A DNA stretch of 64,000 nt from Oscillatoria acuminata PCC 6304 (GTDB lineage Bacteria > Cyanobacteriota > Cyanobacteriia > Cyanobacteriales > Laspinemataceae): contig NC_019693.1 in assembly GCF_000317105.1 (NCBI RefSeq), positions 5,147,227-5,211,226 on the forward strand. The letters are read 5' to 3'. Under the pieces are notes generated by a model. It ran no database searches. It was not told the origin of the DNA and saw only the letters and a program-made list of their open reading frames with translations. The translations under genes were made by a program, and so were the position numbers. The first letter of the stretch is position 1; each line of letters begins with the position of its first letter. Positions 48,629 through 59,200 of this stretch are shown one piece after another.

Positions 48629-48664
48629 CAGTTGCCAAAAAAGTTTGGCAACTGTGTCTTTTTC
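48629..48664 (+). terminator. Rho-independent terminator
   Basis: CAGTTGCCAAA pairs perfectly with TTTGGCAACTG (loop AAAG) and TGTCTTTTTC follows, 21 bp after the hydrolase stop. Confidence 0.85.
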
Positions 48665-48956
48665 GAGACAGAATGTTAAAGAGATAGCAAAACCTACAAT
48701 TTAGGGAATGCAGGCAGTGCTAACCCTGACGTAAAATCGCTGGGGTCTTGGTCCGGAAAGCCTGGGATTAACGAACTCCCCCCAATGGGAAGTCCAAAAA
48801 GCCCGGTGGTTCAGGCCAAATTCGGGATGCTACAGGGACCGAAACTCGACCCCCGAGAGGTTTTGGGTTCTCGGTTGGCGGTCGCCAGGAAAGCCACTGC
48901 CTCTGAAAAACAGGAGTCGTGAAACCCTTCAGGGGTTTGAGTTCGGGAAGGAAATA

Positions 48957-51152
48957 ATGCAAAATTTTAGCCAACAGCCAGAGGACCGTTTGACCAACTG
49001 GGCCGCCCCCACCCGGCCCCCCTTGGAGGGCCCGGAAAGTCTCCAATCCTCTGAGGAAGAACTGCGGCAGGCTTATGATCGATTAACCTTTCATGTGGAA
49101 AACTTTCCCCTAGGGGCGATCGAGTGGGATTGTGCGATGGGGGTGAAGCGATGGTCTTCCCAAGCGGAACAAATTCTTGGCTGGAAGGCGGCAGAGGTGA
49201 TGGGTATTCCTCGGCAAAAGTGGCCTTGTAACTATCCCGAGGATGAAGCCCTGGTTGCCGAAGCCGTCAGTCGCCTGATTGAGGGGGAAGAGTCTCACAA
49301 TGTTATTTGTCATCGTAACTATACAAAAACTGGGGAAGTGATTTGGTGTGAGTGGCATAATTCGGCGCTGCTTGATGAGACGGGATATCCAATTTCGATT
49401 TTATCCCTGGTACAAGATATCACGGAGCAGAAGCAGGCGGAGTTGGAACGGGATCAATTGATTTCTAAAATCGATCGCCAAAATCAAACCCTAGAAGCCT
49501 TGGTGCAAGAGCGCACGGCGGAATTAGCCCGGACAGTGGAACGGTTGGAAATTGAAATTGCCCGACGAGAGCAACGCGATCGCCAGTTTTCGGCGATCGC
49601 CGCCAACTTGCCCGGGGTGATGTATCGGGCGATTGTTCGCACCGATGGACGAATTACGGTGCCTTTCATCAGCGATGGCATTGAGGAACTCACGGGGATT
49701 GACCCGATGGATGCGATGGGGGATTTATGGGGATTATTTGGTCGGGTCCATCCGGACGATCGCGAGGGATTTCGTGAACGCATTGCCTCCTTAAGCGGGA
49801 TCCAACAACCCCGGGAACATCAGGAATTTCGGATCATTAGTGCCTCGGGAGAACTGAAGTGGGTGCAGGATAATACCCATTATACTTGGATGGAGAATGG
49901 GGATGTGATTGCCGATGGGGTGATGTTGAATATCAGCGATCGCAAACAGGCAGAAGAGGCGATGCGGCAACAGGTGGAACGGGAACGGTTGCTAGGGGCG
50001 ATCGCCCAACGGATTCGCCAATCCTTGGATTTAACCACCATTTTGAGTACCACCGTTGAGGAAGTCCAGCAAGTGCTGGGGTGCGATCGCGTGCTCGTGT
50101 ATCGCGTTTGGGCGGATGGGACCGGCAGTGCGATCGCTGAAGCCGTCAAACCGGGTTGGCTGAAAGTATTAAATCGGGTTTTCCCCGAAGAAGTATTTCC
50201 CCCAGAAAATTATCAACGGTATATCGAAGGACGAATTTGTGCCTTAGTAGACCGGGATTCCGGACAGACTTTACCCTGTTTGGTGGAGTTTATGAAAAGC
50301 ATTGAAGTCCGAGCAAAATTGGTCGTTCCGATTGTCGAAAAAGACACCTTGTGGGGATTACTAATTGCCCATCAATGTTCGGGACCCAGGCAGTGGCAAG
50401 GCTGGGAAATTGACCTTTTAGCCTCTTTAGCCACTCAACTGGCGATCGCCATTCAGCAGTCAGAACTTTATGAACGGTTGCAGGTTGAATTGAGCGATCG
50501 CAAAAAAGCCCAATGCCAAATTAAAGCCTCCCTCGAAGAAAAAGAACTCCTCCTCAAGGAAGTTCATCATCGGGTCAAAAATAACTTACAAGTGATTTCC
50601 AGTATTTTTTCCCTGCAAAGTTCTTATATTGAAGAACCGCGAATTTTATCGATTTTACGCGATAGTCAAAACCGCATTGCTTCAATGGCCTTGATTCATG
50701 AAAAACTTTACCATTCTGACACCCTTGCCAAAATAGATTTCAATGATTACATTGAAAGTCTGACAAGCAATTTATTTTCATGCTATAATGTTAGTCTCCA
50801 AAAAGTTCGCTTGAAACTACACATTGAAAATGTTTCTCTCAACTTAGACACCGCCATTCCCTGCGGATTACTGCTGAACGAACTGGTCTCCAACTCTCTC
50901 AAACACGCCTTTCCCAACGACGGGTCGGGAACCATTTTTATTGAATTGACAGCCCAACCTAATCAGCAATTAAATCTGATAGTGCGCGATACAGGTCGGG
51001 GTTTGCCCGAGGGATTAGACTTCAAAAAAACCAATTCTTTAGGACTGCGCTTAGTCCGTGCGCTGACCCGACAATTACGGGGAACCTTGGATATTGAAAA
51101 CAGTCACGGAGCTTGCTTTCAAATTACCTTTCCCTCTCCTCAAAGTCTTTAA
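48957..51152 (+). CDS. Sensor histidine kinase: two PAS, GAF, HisKA_2-type kinase
   Basis: A protein of 731 residues. PAS (about 30-145), coiled coil, PAS (about 205-325), and a GAF domain (about 335-515) with Cys441 at the cyanobacteriochrome anchor position but Leu instead of the next His. The HisKA_2-type motif [11 protein letters not shown] (His537/538) and an ATPase domain with [11 protein letters not shown] follow. Cytoplasmic. AAGGA at 48948-48952 supports ATG 48957. It precedes the receiver-kinase gene at 51298 by 145 bp, so they probably form a phosphorelay pair. Confidence 0.9.
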   Translation: MQNFSQQPEDRLTNWAAPTRPPLEGPESLQSSEEELRQAYDRLTFHVENFPLGAIEWDCAMGVKRWSSQAEQILGWKAAEVMGIPRQKWPCNYPEDEALVAEAVSRLIEGEESHNVICHRNYTKTGEVIWCEWHNSALLDETGYPISILSLVQDITEQKQAELERDQLISKIDRQNQTLEALVQERTAELARTVERLEIEIARREQRDRQFSAIAANLPGVMYRAIVRTDGRITVPFISDGIEELTGIDPMDAMGDLWGLFGRVHPDDREGFRERIASLSGIQQPREHQEFRIISASGELKWVQDNTHYTWMENGDVIADGVMLNISDRKQAEEAMRQQVERERLLGAIAQRIRQSLDLTTILSTTVEEVQQVLGCDRVLVYRVWADGTGSAIAEAVKPGWLKVLNRVFPEEVFPPENYQRYIEGRICALVDRDSGQTLPCLVEFMKSIEVRAKLVVPIVEKDTLWGLLIAHQCSGPRQWQGWEIDLLASLATQLAIAIQQSELYERLQVELSDRKKAQCQIKASLEEKELLLKEVHHRVKNNLQVISSIFSLQSSYIEEPRILSILRDSQNRIASMALIHEKLYHSDTLAKIDFNDYIESLTSNLFSCYNVSLQKVRLKLHIENVSLNLDTAIPCGLLLNELVSNSLKHAFPNDGSGTIFIELTAQPNQQLNLIVRDTGRGLPEGLDFKKTNSLGLRLVRALTRQLRGTLDIENSHGACFQITFPSPQSL

Positions 51153-51297
51153 CCCGGTTCCGGGGACCCGCAAACGGGTTCAATCTCCAACCTCTTTGTG
51201 CTTTACCCCAGACGATTTCAGTTTTATAATTAATACAAAACTTCAGGGACAAGAATTCTGTCTCATCGTAACCGATTAAAGTTGGGAGAAACCTGTC

Positions 51298-52419
51298 ATG
51301 TCACATAAAATTCTGGTTGTAGAAGATGAAGCCATTATTGCCGAAGATATTGCCCTCCGCCTTGAAAAAATGGGATATGAGGTGGTGGATATCGTGGCAT
51401 CAGGAGAAGAAGCTATCGCCGCTGCTGGGATTCATCAGCCGAATTTGGTGTTGATGGATATCATGCTGCAAGGGCTGATGGATGGGATTATGGCAGCGGA
51501 TCAAATTCGGGAAACCTTAGAAATTCCGGTGGTTTATTTGACCGCTTATGCGGATGAAAATACCTTAAAACGGGCGAAAGTGACTCAGCCTTTGGGTTAC
51601 ATTCTCAAACCTTTTCGGGAAACTGAACTGTGGGTGACTATCGAAATTGCTTTATCCAGGCATCAGGCAGAATTGGAGGTTAAAAAAGCAGTTTCCACCG
51701 CAGAAACAAACCGTTATAAGGCCGAAGAAGTGAGCCAAATCAAATCTCAGTATTTGTCGATGGCGGCCCATGAATTTCGCAACCCCCTGACGACAATTCA
51801 ATCTTCAGCGGAATTGATTCAGGAGTATGTTAACAATTGGCCCCCGGAAAAAACGCAAAAACATCTTGAACAAATTGTGATGGCGACGGAAAGCCTGAAT
51901 CAGTTACTTGAAGATATTTTAAAATTTGGCAAGGCCGATTTTAAAAAAACTAGCTTAAACCCTGCCCCTTTAAATCTGGCCTCATTTTGCGAAAGGATTG
52001 TGGAAACCTTTCAGTTGAGTGCCGGAGATGAATATCGCCTCATTTTTACCCAACAAGGAGAATCCAGAGTCGCCTACCTCGACCAAAAATTACTGTGGCA
52101 TTTGTTTAATAATTTAATTGCGAATGCGATTAAGTATTCTCCGGCAGGGGGGGAGATTTTGATTACCCTATCTTTTCAACCCGATGAAGTGGTGTTTCAA
52201 ATCTGCGATCGCGGAATTGGCATTGACCCCGAAGAAATCGATACCTTGTTTGTGCCCTTTTCTCGCGCTTCTAATGTGGGGACTATCCCGGGAACTGGGT
52301 TGGGACTGGCGATCGCCAAACGGTCCGTAGATTTGCATCACGGTCAAATTACCGTGGAAAGCCAACTGGGTCAGGGGACGACATTTACTGTGACTCTTCC
52401 CCTCACCCCAGTCCCGTAA
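51298..52419 (+). CDS. Response regulator-histidine kinase hybrid (REC-HisKA-HATPase)
   Basis: A protein of 373 residues. The receiver (1-120) has Asp54 in L-M-D-I-M-L and Lys in L-K-P-F; HisKA has His158 in A-A-H-E-F-R-N-P-L; the ATPase domain has N-N-L-I-A-N-A-I-K and P-G-T-G-L-G-L-A. No input domain, so it is expected to respond to phosphorylation, most simply by the preceding kinase. GGGAG lies about ten bases ahead of the ATG. Convergent with the next gene with 3 bp between stops. Confidence 0.91.
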   Translation: MSHKILVVEDEAIIAEDIALRLEKMGYEVVDIVASGEEAIAAAGIHQPNLVLMDIMLQGLMDGIMAADQIRETLEIPVVYLTAYADENTLKRAKVTQPLGYILKPFRETELWVTIEIALSRHQAELEVKKAVSTAETNRYKAEEVSQIKSQYLSMAAHEFRNPLTTIQSSAELIQEYVNNWPPEKTQKHLEQIVMATESLNQLLEDILKFGKADFKKTSLNPAPLNLASFCERIVETFQLSAGDEYRLIFTQQGESRVAYLDQKLLWHLFNNLIANAIKYSPAGGEILITLSFQPDEVVFQICDRGIGIDPEEIDTLFVPFSRASNVGTIPGTGLGLAIAKRSVDLHHGQITVESQLGQGTTFTVTLPLTPVP

Positions 52420-52422
52420 CTG

Positions 52423-52860
52423 TTACCCTTTGACCCGTTCTTGCAGACCCTGTTCTAATCGGTCCAATAACGTATCTACATCCGCAGATACCGTTTCAAA
52501 ACATTGGGGAGGGGGTGGGTCGGTGACAAATTCTATCACCTTCAACTGCCCTTGATTAATCCCCACGAGGAGAACCTCAGTTTCTGGATTAAATCCCTCA
52601 ACAATTCCCACAACTTCTTGTAAGAAACTCCCCACGGTTTCATTCAGTTTAAGGACCGCCTCTTTTGGGCAGTAAATAAAATGCGGTGTGGGTTTCAAGT
52701 CGATTCCCATCACGCTACCATTATGTTGATTTTCCAGCCACAGGCCCCAGGAAAGAGCCGCTAATTCCTGTTGGTGAGTTCTGGCAAAATCCGCTAACTC
52801 ATGCCGCCATCGGTCCTCTTCTTTCTCTGGCTGAAGGTTCCCCGGTAAAAAACCAGTCAT
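52423..52860 (-). CDS. ccmS: Conserved cyanobacterial protein, probably the carboxysome assembly chaperone CcmS
   Basis: A protein of 145 residues. Segments T-H-Q-Q-E-L-A-A-L-S-W-G-L-W-L-E, G-I-D-L-K-P-T-P-H-F-I-Y-C-P, then P-P-P-P-Q-C-F-E and A-D-V-D-T-L-L-D-R-L-E-Q match a cyanobacteria-wide family I associate with CcmS, which interacts with the CcmK1 shell protein. The family match by eye is good; the functional name is from memory and less certain. No carboxysome gene lies nearby. Confidence 0.55.
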   Translation of the reverse strand: MTGFLPGNLQPEKEEDRWRHELADFARTHQQELAALSWGLWLENQHNGSVMGIDLKPTPHFIYCPKEAVLKLNETVGSFLQEVVGIVEGFNPETEVLLVGINQGQLKVIEFVTDPPPPQCFETVSADVDTLLDRLEQGLQERVKG

Positions 52861-52896
52861 TGCTATTTCTCTTACGTTGCGATTGGATGAATTGGA

Positions 52897-54672
52897 TTAC
52901 TTTAAACCCATTTGGACACGCCATAACCCTGCATAAATCCCTCCTCGTTCCAGGAGTTCCTCATGAGTGCCGCGTTCTACTAATTCTCCCCGATCCATGA
53001 CATAAATGCAATCGGCATTTCGGATGGTGGAGAGACGATGGGCGATCGCAATCGTCGTCCGGTTTTGAGTAATCCGTTCCAAAGAACGCCCGATCGCCGC
53101 TTCTGTTTCATTATCCACCGCTGATGTCGCTTCATCTAAAATCAAAATTGGCGGATTTTTCAACAGGGCCCGGGCGATCGCCAACCGTTGTCGCTGTCCC
53201 CCGGAAAGTTTCTGCCCCCTTTCCCCAACAATGGTGTCATACCCTTGAGGCAGTTCCATAATAAAATCATGGGCTTCTGCTAGTTTTGCCGCCTCAATTG
53301 CATCGTCATAGCTGGCATCAAAACTGCCATAAATGATATTTTCGGCGACAGTCCCATGAAATAAAAACACATCCTGACTAACTAACCCGATCGCCCGTCG
53401 CAAATCCTGCAACTGAATATCGCGCAACTCTATCCCATCGAGGGTAATACTTCCCGATTGAATTTCATACAATCGCAGCAATAGCTTGACGACTGTACTT
53501 TTCCCCGAACCTGTCGCCCCAACTAAGGCAATGGTTTTTCCCGCCGGAATCTCTAGGGATAACTGATTAATCACGGGATTGCGATCGAAATAGGCAAAGG
53601 TAACATCCCGCCATTGGATTTCACCGCGTACTGTCTGAAATGGTAACGGTTTATTCCCCGGATGAATGGCGATGGGGGTATCTAATAAATTCATCACTCG
53701 GGCGACAGAAGCCGTTGCCCGTTGATATAAATCTAATGTCTGACCCAAGCGCGTTAACGGCCATAATAACCGCTGAGTTAAAAAGATTAAAACGCTGTAA
53801 GTCCCCACCGCTAGATTCCCTTCTACGGTAGCCAGCCCACCCAACAATAATGTAGCGGTAAAAGCCACCAAAATGATGATTCTAATCAAGGGAATAAACG
53901 CGGCAGAGAGGGCGATTGCGCGTTTATTGCTTTGGCGATAGTTTTCACTCAACCGTCCGATGCGTTTGCTTTCATAAACTTCAGCCGTATAGCTTTTAAT
54001 GGTGGTAATTCCACTTAAGTTATTGCTAAGTTGGCTATTGAGCAAACTGACATTTTCTCGAACATCAGCATAGCGCGGGGTGAGCAATTTCTGAAAGGCG
54101 ATCGAACCCCAGATAATAAAAGGCATGGGCAACAATGCCATCCATGCTACCGTTGGCGCTAGGACAAAAAAGACGGTGCCAATGATAATCACCGTCGTGA
54201 TTACCTGGAGAATTTCATTGGCCCCGACATCCAAAAAGCGTTCTAGTTGGTTAATATCATCGTTTAAGATAGACATAAACCCGCCTGTAGAACGCTCCTC
54301 AAAATAGGCGAGGTCTAGGTCTTGTAAGTGGCGATAAACATCGAGGCGTAAATCATGTTGTAGAGTTTGGGCCAGATTCCGCCAAAGGCGATCGTAGGCA
54401 TACTGAAAGACCGATTCCATCACCCAGACAATAAAGGTAAGCCCGCTGAGAAGCAGCAATTGTCTGAAGACATCGGTCACCCCAAATTGGGCAATGAAAG
54501 AGTTTTCTTCATTAACGACCACATCCACTGCCGCCCCAATTAGGGCCGGCGGTGCCAAGTCAAATAATTTATTGAGAATAGAACAGGCGATCGCCTGCCA
54601 GATTTGAACGCGATATTGATGTCCATATTCCAGCAGACGCCCCAAGGGATGCCCTGAATGCTTACGGGTCAT
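52897..54672 (-). CDS. ABC exporter, half-transporter with fused membrane and ATPase domains
   Basis: About 591 residues from ATG 54672; a GTG at 54690 is possible. Six membrane helices lie within about 25-320, followed by an ATPase domain with Walker A G-A-T-G-S-G-K-S-T, signature L-S-G-G-Q-R-Q-R-L-A-I-A-R-A and Walker B I-L-I-L-D-E-A-T-S. MsbA/multidrug type; works as a homodimer. The substrate is unknown. Same strand as the gene at 52423, 36 bp apart, but functionally unlinked. Confidence 0.9.
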   Translation of the reverse strand: MTRKHSGHPLGRLLEYGHQYRVQIWQAIACSILNKLFDLAPPALIGAAVDVVVNEENSFIAQFGVTDVFRQLLLLSGLTFIVWVMESVFQYAYDRLWRNLAQTLQHDLRLDVYRHLQDLDLAYFEERSTGGFMSILNDDINQLERFLDVGANEILQVITTVIIIGTVFFVLAPTVAWMALLPMPFIIWGSIAFQKLLTPRYADVRENVSLLNSQLSNNLSGITTIKSYTAEVYESKRIGRLSENYRQSNKRAIALSAAFIPLIRIIILVAFTATLLLGGLATVEGNLAVGTYSVLIFLTQRLLWPLTRLGQTLDLYQRATASVARVMNLLDTPIAIHPGNKPLPFQTVRGEIQWRDVTFAYFDRNPVINQLSLEIPAGKTIALVGATGSGKSTVVKLLLRLYEIQSGSITLDGIELRDIQLQDLRRAIGLVSQDVFLFHGTVAENIIYGSFDASYDDAIEAAKLAEAHDFIMELPQGYDTIVGERGQKLSGGQRQRLAIARALLKNPPILILDEATSAVDNETEAAIGRSLERITQNRTTIAIAHRLSTIRNADCIYVMDRGELVERGTHEELLERGGIYAGLWRVQMGLK

Positions 54673-54741
54673 AGTGCGATTGACTGACACGAAATTTATC
54701 GGTATTGGGGTTGAAGGTCTCCCTCTATCATACGCCTGATA

Positions 54742-54782
54742 CGGAATCCGGTTTTTTATGGACCTTTGAAAACCGGATTCCG
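54742..54782. repeat. Perfect 14-bp inverted repeat
   Basis: CGGAATCCGGTTTT (54742-54755) and AAAACCGGATTCCG (54769-54782), between the repeat-protein stop and the exporter start on the minus strand. Possibly a transcript boundary. Confidence 0.7.
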
Positions 54783-54819
54783 GATGAGAGGAGGATTCCC
54801 CTCGGTGCGATCGCCAGTC

Positions 54820-55860
54820 TTACTGAACCTGAGTATCAATCGGCTGGATCCGAATTCCGGGATTAATCGTCGGCTGCTGCGGCTGAACTCCGGGACCAAT
54901 TTGCTGTTGTTGAACTCCGGGATTAATCGTCGGCTGTTGTTGAACTCCGGGATTAATCGTCGGTTGCTGTTGAACTCCGGGATTAATCGTCGGCTGTTGT
55001 TGAACTCCGGGATTAATCGTCGGCTGCTGTTGAACTCCGGGATTAATCGTCGGCTGCTGTTGAACTCCGGGATTAATTGTCGGCTGCTGTTGAACTCCAG
55101 GATTAATCGTCGGTTGCTGTTGAACACCGGGATTAATCGTCGGCTGCTGTTGAACACCGGGATTAATTGTCGGCTGCTGTTGAACACCGGGATTAATTGT
55201 CGGTTGCTGTTGAACACCGGGATTAATCGTCGGTTGCTGTTGAACACCGGGATTAATCGTCGGCTGCTGTTGAACACCGGGATTAATCGTCGGTTGCTGT
55301 TGAACACCGGGATTGACTTGCTGCTGGACCCCGGGATTAACTTGAAAATCCCCAGGAGTCGTTTGAGTAGGAGTGCCTGCGGGAACCTGCTGAATGGGAG
55401 TACCTGCGGGAACCTGCTGCTGAATGGGAGTGCCTGCGGGAACCTGCTGGAGGGGAGTGCCTGCGGGAACCTGCTGCTGAGTGGGAACTCCTTGGTTAGG
55501 CTGTCCTGGCACCGTTTGACCCGGACTAGAACCTGTCCAAGTTCTCACCGAAGTACCATCGGGTAGGGTTTGAATCGTTGTGCCATCGGGTAAAACTTCG
55601 ACCTGACCGGGGGCCACTGCTTCTGCACCGGGGACCGTATTCCCGGGGGTCATGTTGCCTTGTCCGGGAACTTGGCCGACGGATGGAGGTGTTGGCACTG
55701 GGGGTTCACAGAGGTTATTGAGATTCCTCGCTTGGCCGGAAGAATCGATCATAAAGCAGCCTGGATATTCTTGGGCGATCGCGCCCTGGGAAACAGGCAG
55801 CATTAAGCCAAAGACTCCTGATGTCATCAAAGTTAAGGTGACTTTTAAAGGGTTAAACAT
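54820..55860 (-). CDS. Secreted proline/glutamine-rich repeat protein
   Basis: A protein of 346 residues. Signal peptide 1-29 (G-A-I-A-Q cleavage region), a short conserved domain C-F-M-I-D-S-S-G-Q-A-R-N-L-N-N-L-C seen in many small exported cyanobacterial proteins, then Q-Q-V-P-A-G-T-P repeats and about thirteen copies of the decapeptide Q-Q-Q-P-T-I-N-P-G-V encoded by a 30-bp DNA repeat. Likely disordered and surface-exposed. AAGGAG ahead of ATG 55860 supports the start. Several other frames, including the opposite strand, are open only because the repeat is a multiple of three. Confidence 0.85.
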   Translation of the reverse strand: MFNPLKVTLTLMTSGVFGLMLPVSQGAIAQEYPGCFMIDSSGQARNLNNLCEPPVPTPPSVGQVPGQGNMTPGNTVPGAEAVAPGQVEVLPDGTTIQTLPDGTSVRTWTGSSPGQTVPGQPNQGVPTQQQVPAGTPLQQVPAGTPIQQQVPAGTPIQQVPAGTPTQTTPGDFQVNPGVQQQVNPGVQQQPTINPGVQQQPTINPGVQQQPTINPGVQQQPTINPGVQQQPTINPGVQQQPTINPGVQQQPTINPGVQQQPTINPGVQQQPTINPGVQQQPTINPGVQQQPTINPGVQQQPTINPGVQQQPTINPGVQQQQIGPGVQPQQPTINPGIRIQPIDTQVQ

Positions 55861-56418
55861 TTTAAGGGATTCTCCTTGCTTGATTTTTAATGGCTTGCCT
55901 TATCTAGTAACTTAAGCAAGCCAGTTCTGGGAAAGATTTTCAAAACTATAAATATTGACTTACCCTAACAGATAACAATTAGTCGTTTTAAATTAATAAA
56001 TTAACCGTTAAAATATCTTTGCCCGGTTTAAAAATTCCTCTCCAATGTTTACACCGGATAAATCAGTGAAAGAATGCTTAGTCTTGGCAGAAGCCAAGAC
56101 TAAGACACGCCGATAGTAGGAGGGTTTAATTAGAAACTGCTAATATTATGCAAAAATAAACGAAAAAACAGGCTCCCTCACGAGAGAGATTTATCTCTCA
56201 TCCCGCAGACAGAGTTAATCAGAATCCCGCTTTTCAACATTTACGGTTAAATTTAGCCCCCCTGCGCGAGTCATGGATTTAGGGCATCGGTACCGGATTA
56301 AAGAAACAGTACCAGAAACCCGGTTTTCGGCGCAAATTTGGTGTTAAGGGGCAGAAATTTTGTCAAAAAACGTGGTTTCTCCCCCCTCCTGTACCGATCC
56401 CCTAGGCTTTTTCGGGGA
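55861..56418. other. Intergenic region with hairpin and AAACCCGGTTTT repeat relic
   Basis: 558 bp without a gene. A CCAGAAACCCGGTTTT-type relic near 56311-56378 resembles the 86-bp units at 33950. Confidence 0.5.
56077..56104. repeat. Perfect 12-bp hairpin with AGAA loop
   Basis: CTTAGTCTTGGC and GCCAAGACTAAG separated by AGAA; no T-run follows. Confidence 0.75.
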
Positions 56419-57582
56419 TTATTTGCCAATTTTCACAGTATTAGCCGCCCGGGTTGCTTTTGCCCTAGCTTCTGCAATGGTCTGACCTTTTGCCAAAGCG
56501 ACTCCCATGCGGCGGAAAGGACGAGAATCGGGTTTACCAAATAATCTTAAATCAACATCCGGTTCTGTGAGGGCATCGGCTACCCCTTGATAAGAAATTG
56601 AATCGGAATGGTCTTGGGCTAAAATCACTGCACTGGCAGAATGACCGAGTTGTTCAATTTTGGGAATAGGTAGCCCTAAAATAGCTCTTAGATGGAGTTC
56701 AAATTCGTTGAGATTTTGGGAGATTAGGGTTACCATGCCGGTATCGTGGGGACGGGGGGAGAGTTCGGAGAAAATCGTCTCATTTTTGGTGATAAAAAAC
56801 TCAACGCCAAAAATACCGGCACCGCCTAAAGCATCGGTAACTTTTTGGGCGATCGCCTCTGCTTCTTGGACTCGTTCCGGTGAAATATCTGCCGGTTGCC
56901 AAGATTCTTGATAGTCGCCGCGTTCCTGACGATGACCGATCGCCGGACAAAACAACGTAGGACGATCCCACTGGCGGATTGTCAGCAGGGTAATTTCCAG
57001 TTCAAATTCAATGAATTCCTCAACAATCAGCTTTTGAGTATCGCCCCGGGAACCAGCGATCGCATAGTTCCAGGATGCCTCCACTTCGCTGCGATCGCCA
57101 ACCGTTGATTGTCCTTTTCCGGAAGAAGACATCACAGGTTTAACCACATTGGGAAATCCGATTTGTTCCGAAGCGGCGATTAATTCATCTAAAGTGGTGG
57201 CATAAGCATATTTAGCGGTTCTAATGCCTAACTCTTTATGCGCGAGTTCCCGAATGCGATCGCGATTCATCGTGTAGTTGGTTGCCTTCGCCGTAGGAAT
57301 GACAATAATGCCGCGATCTTTTTCAAATTCGAGTAATTTTTCCGTGCGAATTGCTTCAATTTCTGGGATAATAAAATTAGGCTGATGCTGATTGACGATT
57401 CGTTCCAAATCATCAGGATTCAGCATAGAAATCACTTCAGAATAATCCGCCACTTGCATCGCGGGAGCATTGGCATAGCGATCAACGGCAATGACTGTAT
57501 TCCCGAGACGTTGAGCGGCGATCGTAAATTCTTTCCCAAGTTCGCCAGACCCGAGAAGCATTAATTTTTGGGGTAACTGCAT
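56419..57582 (-). CDS. purT: Formate-dependent phosphoribosylglycinamide formyltransferase PurT
   Basis: 387 residues from ATG 57582; a TTG five codons upstream is less likely. It makes formyl-GAR from GAR, formate and ATP in purine synthesis. An ATP-grasp enzyme: N-terminal [10 protein letters not shown], then [14 protein letters not shown] and [14 protein letters not shown], characteristic of PurT rather than PurK. No other purine genes are adjacent. Confidence 0.95.
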   Translation of the reverse strand: MQLPQKLMLLGSGELGKEFTIAAQRLGNTVIAVDRYANAPAMQVADYSEVISMLNPDDLERIVNQHQPNFIIPEIEAIRTEKLLEFEKDRGIIVIPTAKATNYTMNRDRIRELAHKELGIRTAKYAYATTLDELIAASEQIGFPNVVKPVMSSSGKGQSTVGDRSEVEASWNYAIAGSRGDTQKLIVEEFIEFELEITLLTIRQWDRPTLFCPAIGHRQERGDYQESWQPADISPERVQEAEAIAQKVTDALGGAGIFGVEFFITKNETIFSELSPRPHDTGMVTLISQNLNEFELHLRAILGLPIPKIEQLGHSASAVILAQDHSDSISYQGVADALTEPDVDLRLFGKPDSRPFRRMGVALAKGQTIAEARAKATRAANTVKIGK

Positions 57583-57699
57583 CGAATTGATTCTCAATTG
57601 ACTAGACTGCCACCTATTTTAAACCGTTTATTCTCAAATTTAACAGAGGGCAAGCAAGGGATCAAGCCTCCGACTCCTGTTTCACCACCTTAAAACCAT

Positions 57700-57768
57700 A
57701 ATGTAGAGGCGATTCGCTTTCTCGCCCCTACATTGAAGGTTTTAGTGGTAAAAATTGCGGAAGTCCTA
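57700..57768. mobile_element. Relic of the GGACTTAC/TGTAGAGGCG MITE family
   Basis: AATGTAGAGGCGATTCG pairs with CGCCCCTACATT with decay, and the end AAATTGCGGAAGTCCT matches the right end of the element at 36214. It lies between pyruvate kinase and purT. Confidence 0.6.
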
Positions 57769-57778
57769 TTTTTTTCCC

Positions 57779-59200
57779 CTAAACTGCATAACTTTCTCCA
57801 ATGCGATGCACTTTAATCAAGTTCGTTACCCCAGTAATGGGGAGAGGTAACCCGGCAATAATCACCACGAGGTCTCCTTTCTCGACAAGTTGTTGTTCCA
57901 AGACTGTTTTTTCTAATAAAACAATCATTTCATCCGTATTAGAAACTTCTTCCAGTTGCAAAGATTGCAAACCCCAATAGAGGGCAATTCGCCGTTGAAT
58001 GAAATCATCTGTGGTAACTGCGATCGCCGGGATAGATTGGCGATATTTTGACAAGAGTCGAGCGGTAAATCCATGTTCAGTAAAGCAAATTAGCGCCTTG
58101 GCATGGAGATTTTCAGCCAGTTGGCAGGCCGCATGAACCACCGAGTTACCAATGGGATATGCCTCAATTCCTGTTACATATTGTCGAGAAGAGGTTAACT
58201 GAGCCTCAGCAGTTTCCGCAATCAGCGCCATTGTTCTTACCGACTCAATGGGATAATCTCCCACTGCCGTTTCTCCCGACAACATCAGAGCATCTGCTCC
58301 ATCATAAATTGCATTGGCAATATCAGAGACTTCCGCACGAGTCGGGCGCGGATTGTGAATCATAGACTCTAACATTTGCGTTGCGACAATCACAGGTGTT
58401 TGATGAATTCGACAGGCTTGTAAAATTGATTTTTGGAGAGTAGGAACCCGTTCTAAAGGAATTTCAACCCCTAAGTCTCCCCGGGCTACCATCACGATAT
58501 CCGCTACTTCTACAATTTCATCTAAACAATCTAAGGCTTCATGACGCTCGATTTTAGCAATTACATGAGCTTGTTTATCTTTACGCCTAATAGCCCCTTT
58601 GACTTCTTTGATGTCCGAGGCTTCACGAACGAAAGAGAGGGCGACATAATCAATGTTTTGTTCCAAGCCAAAACTCAAGTCTTCAATATCCTTTTGGGTC
58701 ATCGCTGGAGCAGAAATTGAAGAATGACGGAGGTTAATTCCTTTGTGACTTTTGACCGGACCCCCATAAATTACCGTCCCGTAAATTTCTTTCTCATAAA
58801 TCCGATTAGCTTGGATACAAATCAGACCATCATCAATGAGAATTAAATCTCCTTCTTTAACATCATCGGCTAATCCTTTATAGGTGGAACTAAAGCGTTG
58901 AGCATTCCCGAGTACCTCTAGCATGGTAATAATAGTTTGATCCCCAGGATGGAGGATAACCCCTGTTTCCATTTCTCCGACTCGGATTTTCGGACCTTGT
59001 AAATCCTGCATAATCGCGATCGGTTTATTTAATTCTGCGGACACTTCGCGAAGGGTGCGGATATTTTGTTCGTGAGTGGCATAGTCACCGTGGGAGAAAT
59101 TTAAGCGAGCTACATCCATTCCCGCTAGAACCATTTGTGTAATGGTTTTGCGATCGCAACTAGCCGGACCGAGAGTGCAGATAATCTTCGTTTTACGCAT
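57779..59200 (-). CDS. pyk: Pyruvate kinase
   Basis: A protein of 473 residues, the short form without a C-terminal phosphotransfer domain. It converts phosphoenolpyruvate and ADP to pyruvate and ATP. Motifs: T-L-G-P-A-S, Q-D-L-Q-G-P-K-I-R, catalytic K-I-E-R segment, M-V-A-R-G-D-L-G-V-E, M-L-S-G-E-T-A. ATG 59200. Its stop is about 10 bp from a MITE relic. Confidence 0.96.
   Translation of the reverse strand: MRKTKIICTLGPASCDRKTITQMVLAGMDVARLNFSHGDYATHEQNIRTLREVSAELNKPIAIMQDLQGPKIRVGEMETGVILHPGDQTIITMLEVLGNAQRFSSTYKGLADDVKEGDLILIDDGLICIQANRIYEKEIYGTVIYGGPVKSHKGINLRHSSISAPAMTQKDIEDLSFGLEQNIDYVALSFVREASDIKEVKGAIRRKDKQAHVIAKIERHEALDCLDEIVEVADIVMVARGDLGVEIPLERVPTLQKSILQACRIHQTPVIVATQMLESMIHNPRPTRAEVSDIANAIYDGADALMLSGETAVGDYPIESVRTMALIAETAEAQLTSSRQYVTGIEAYPIGNSVVHAACQLAENLHAKALICFTEHGFTARLLSKYRQSIPAIAVTTDDFIQRRIALYWGLQSLQLEEVSNTDEMIVLLEKTVLEQQLVEKGDLVVIIAGLPLPITGVTNLIKVHRIGESYAV

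Noticed and set aside
48768-49046. 92-codon minus frame upstream of the PAS/GAF kinase
   Set aside because: It overlaps the kinase start on the other strand and shows only Pro/Gly-rich chance composition.
54766-55566. 266-codon plus-strand frame with Leu/Asn/Arg repeats
   Set aside because: Antisense by-product of the 30-bp repeat in the secreted protein gene.
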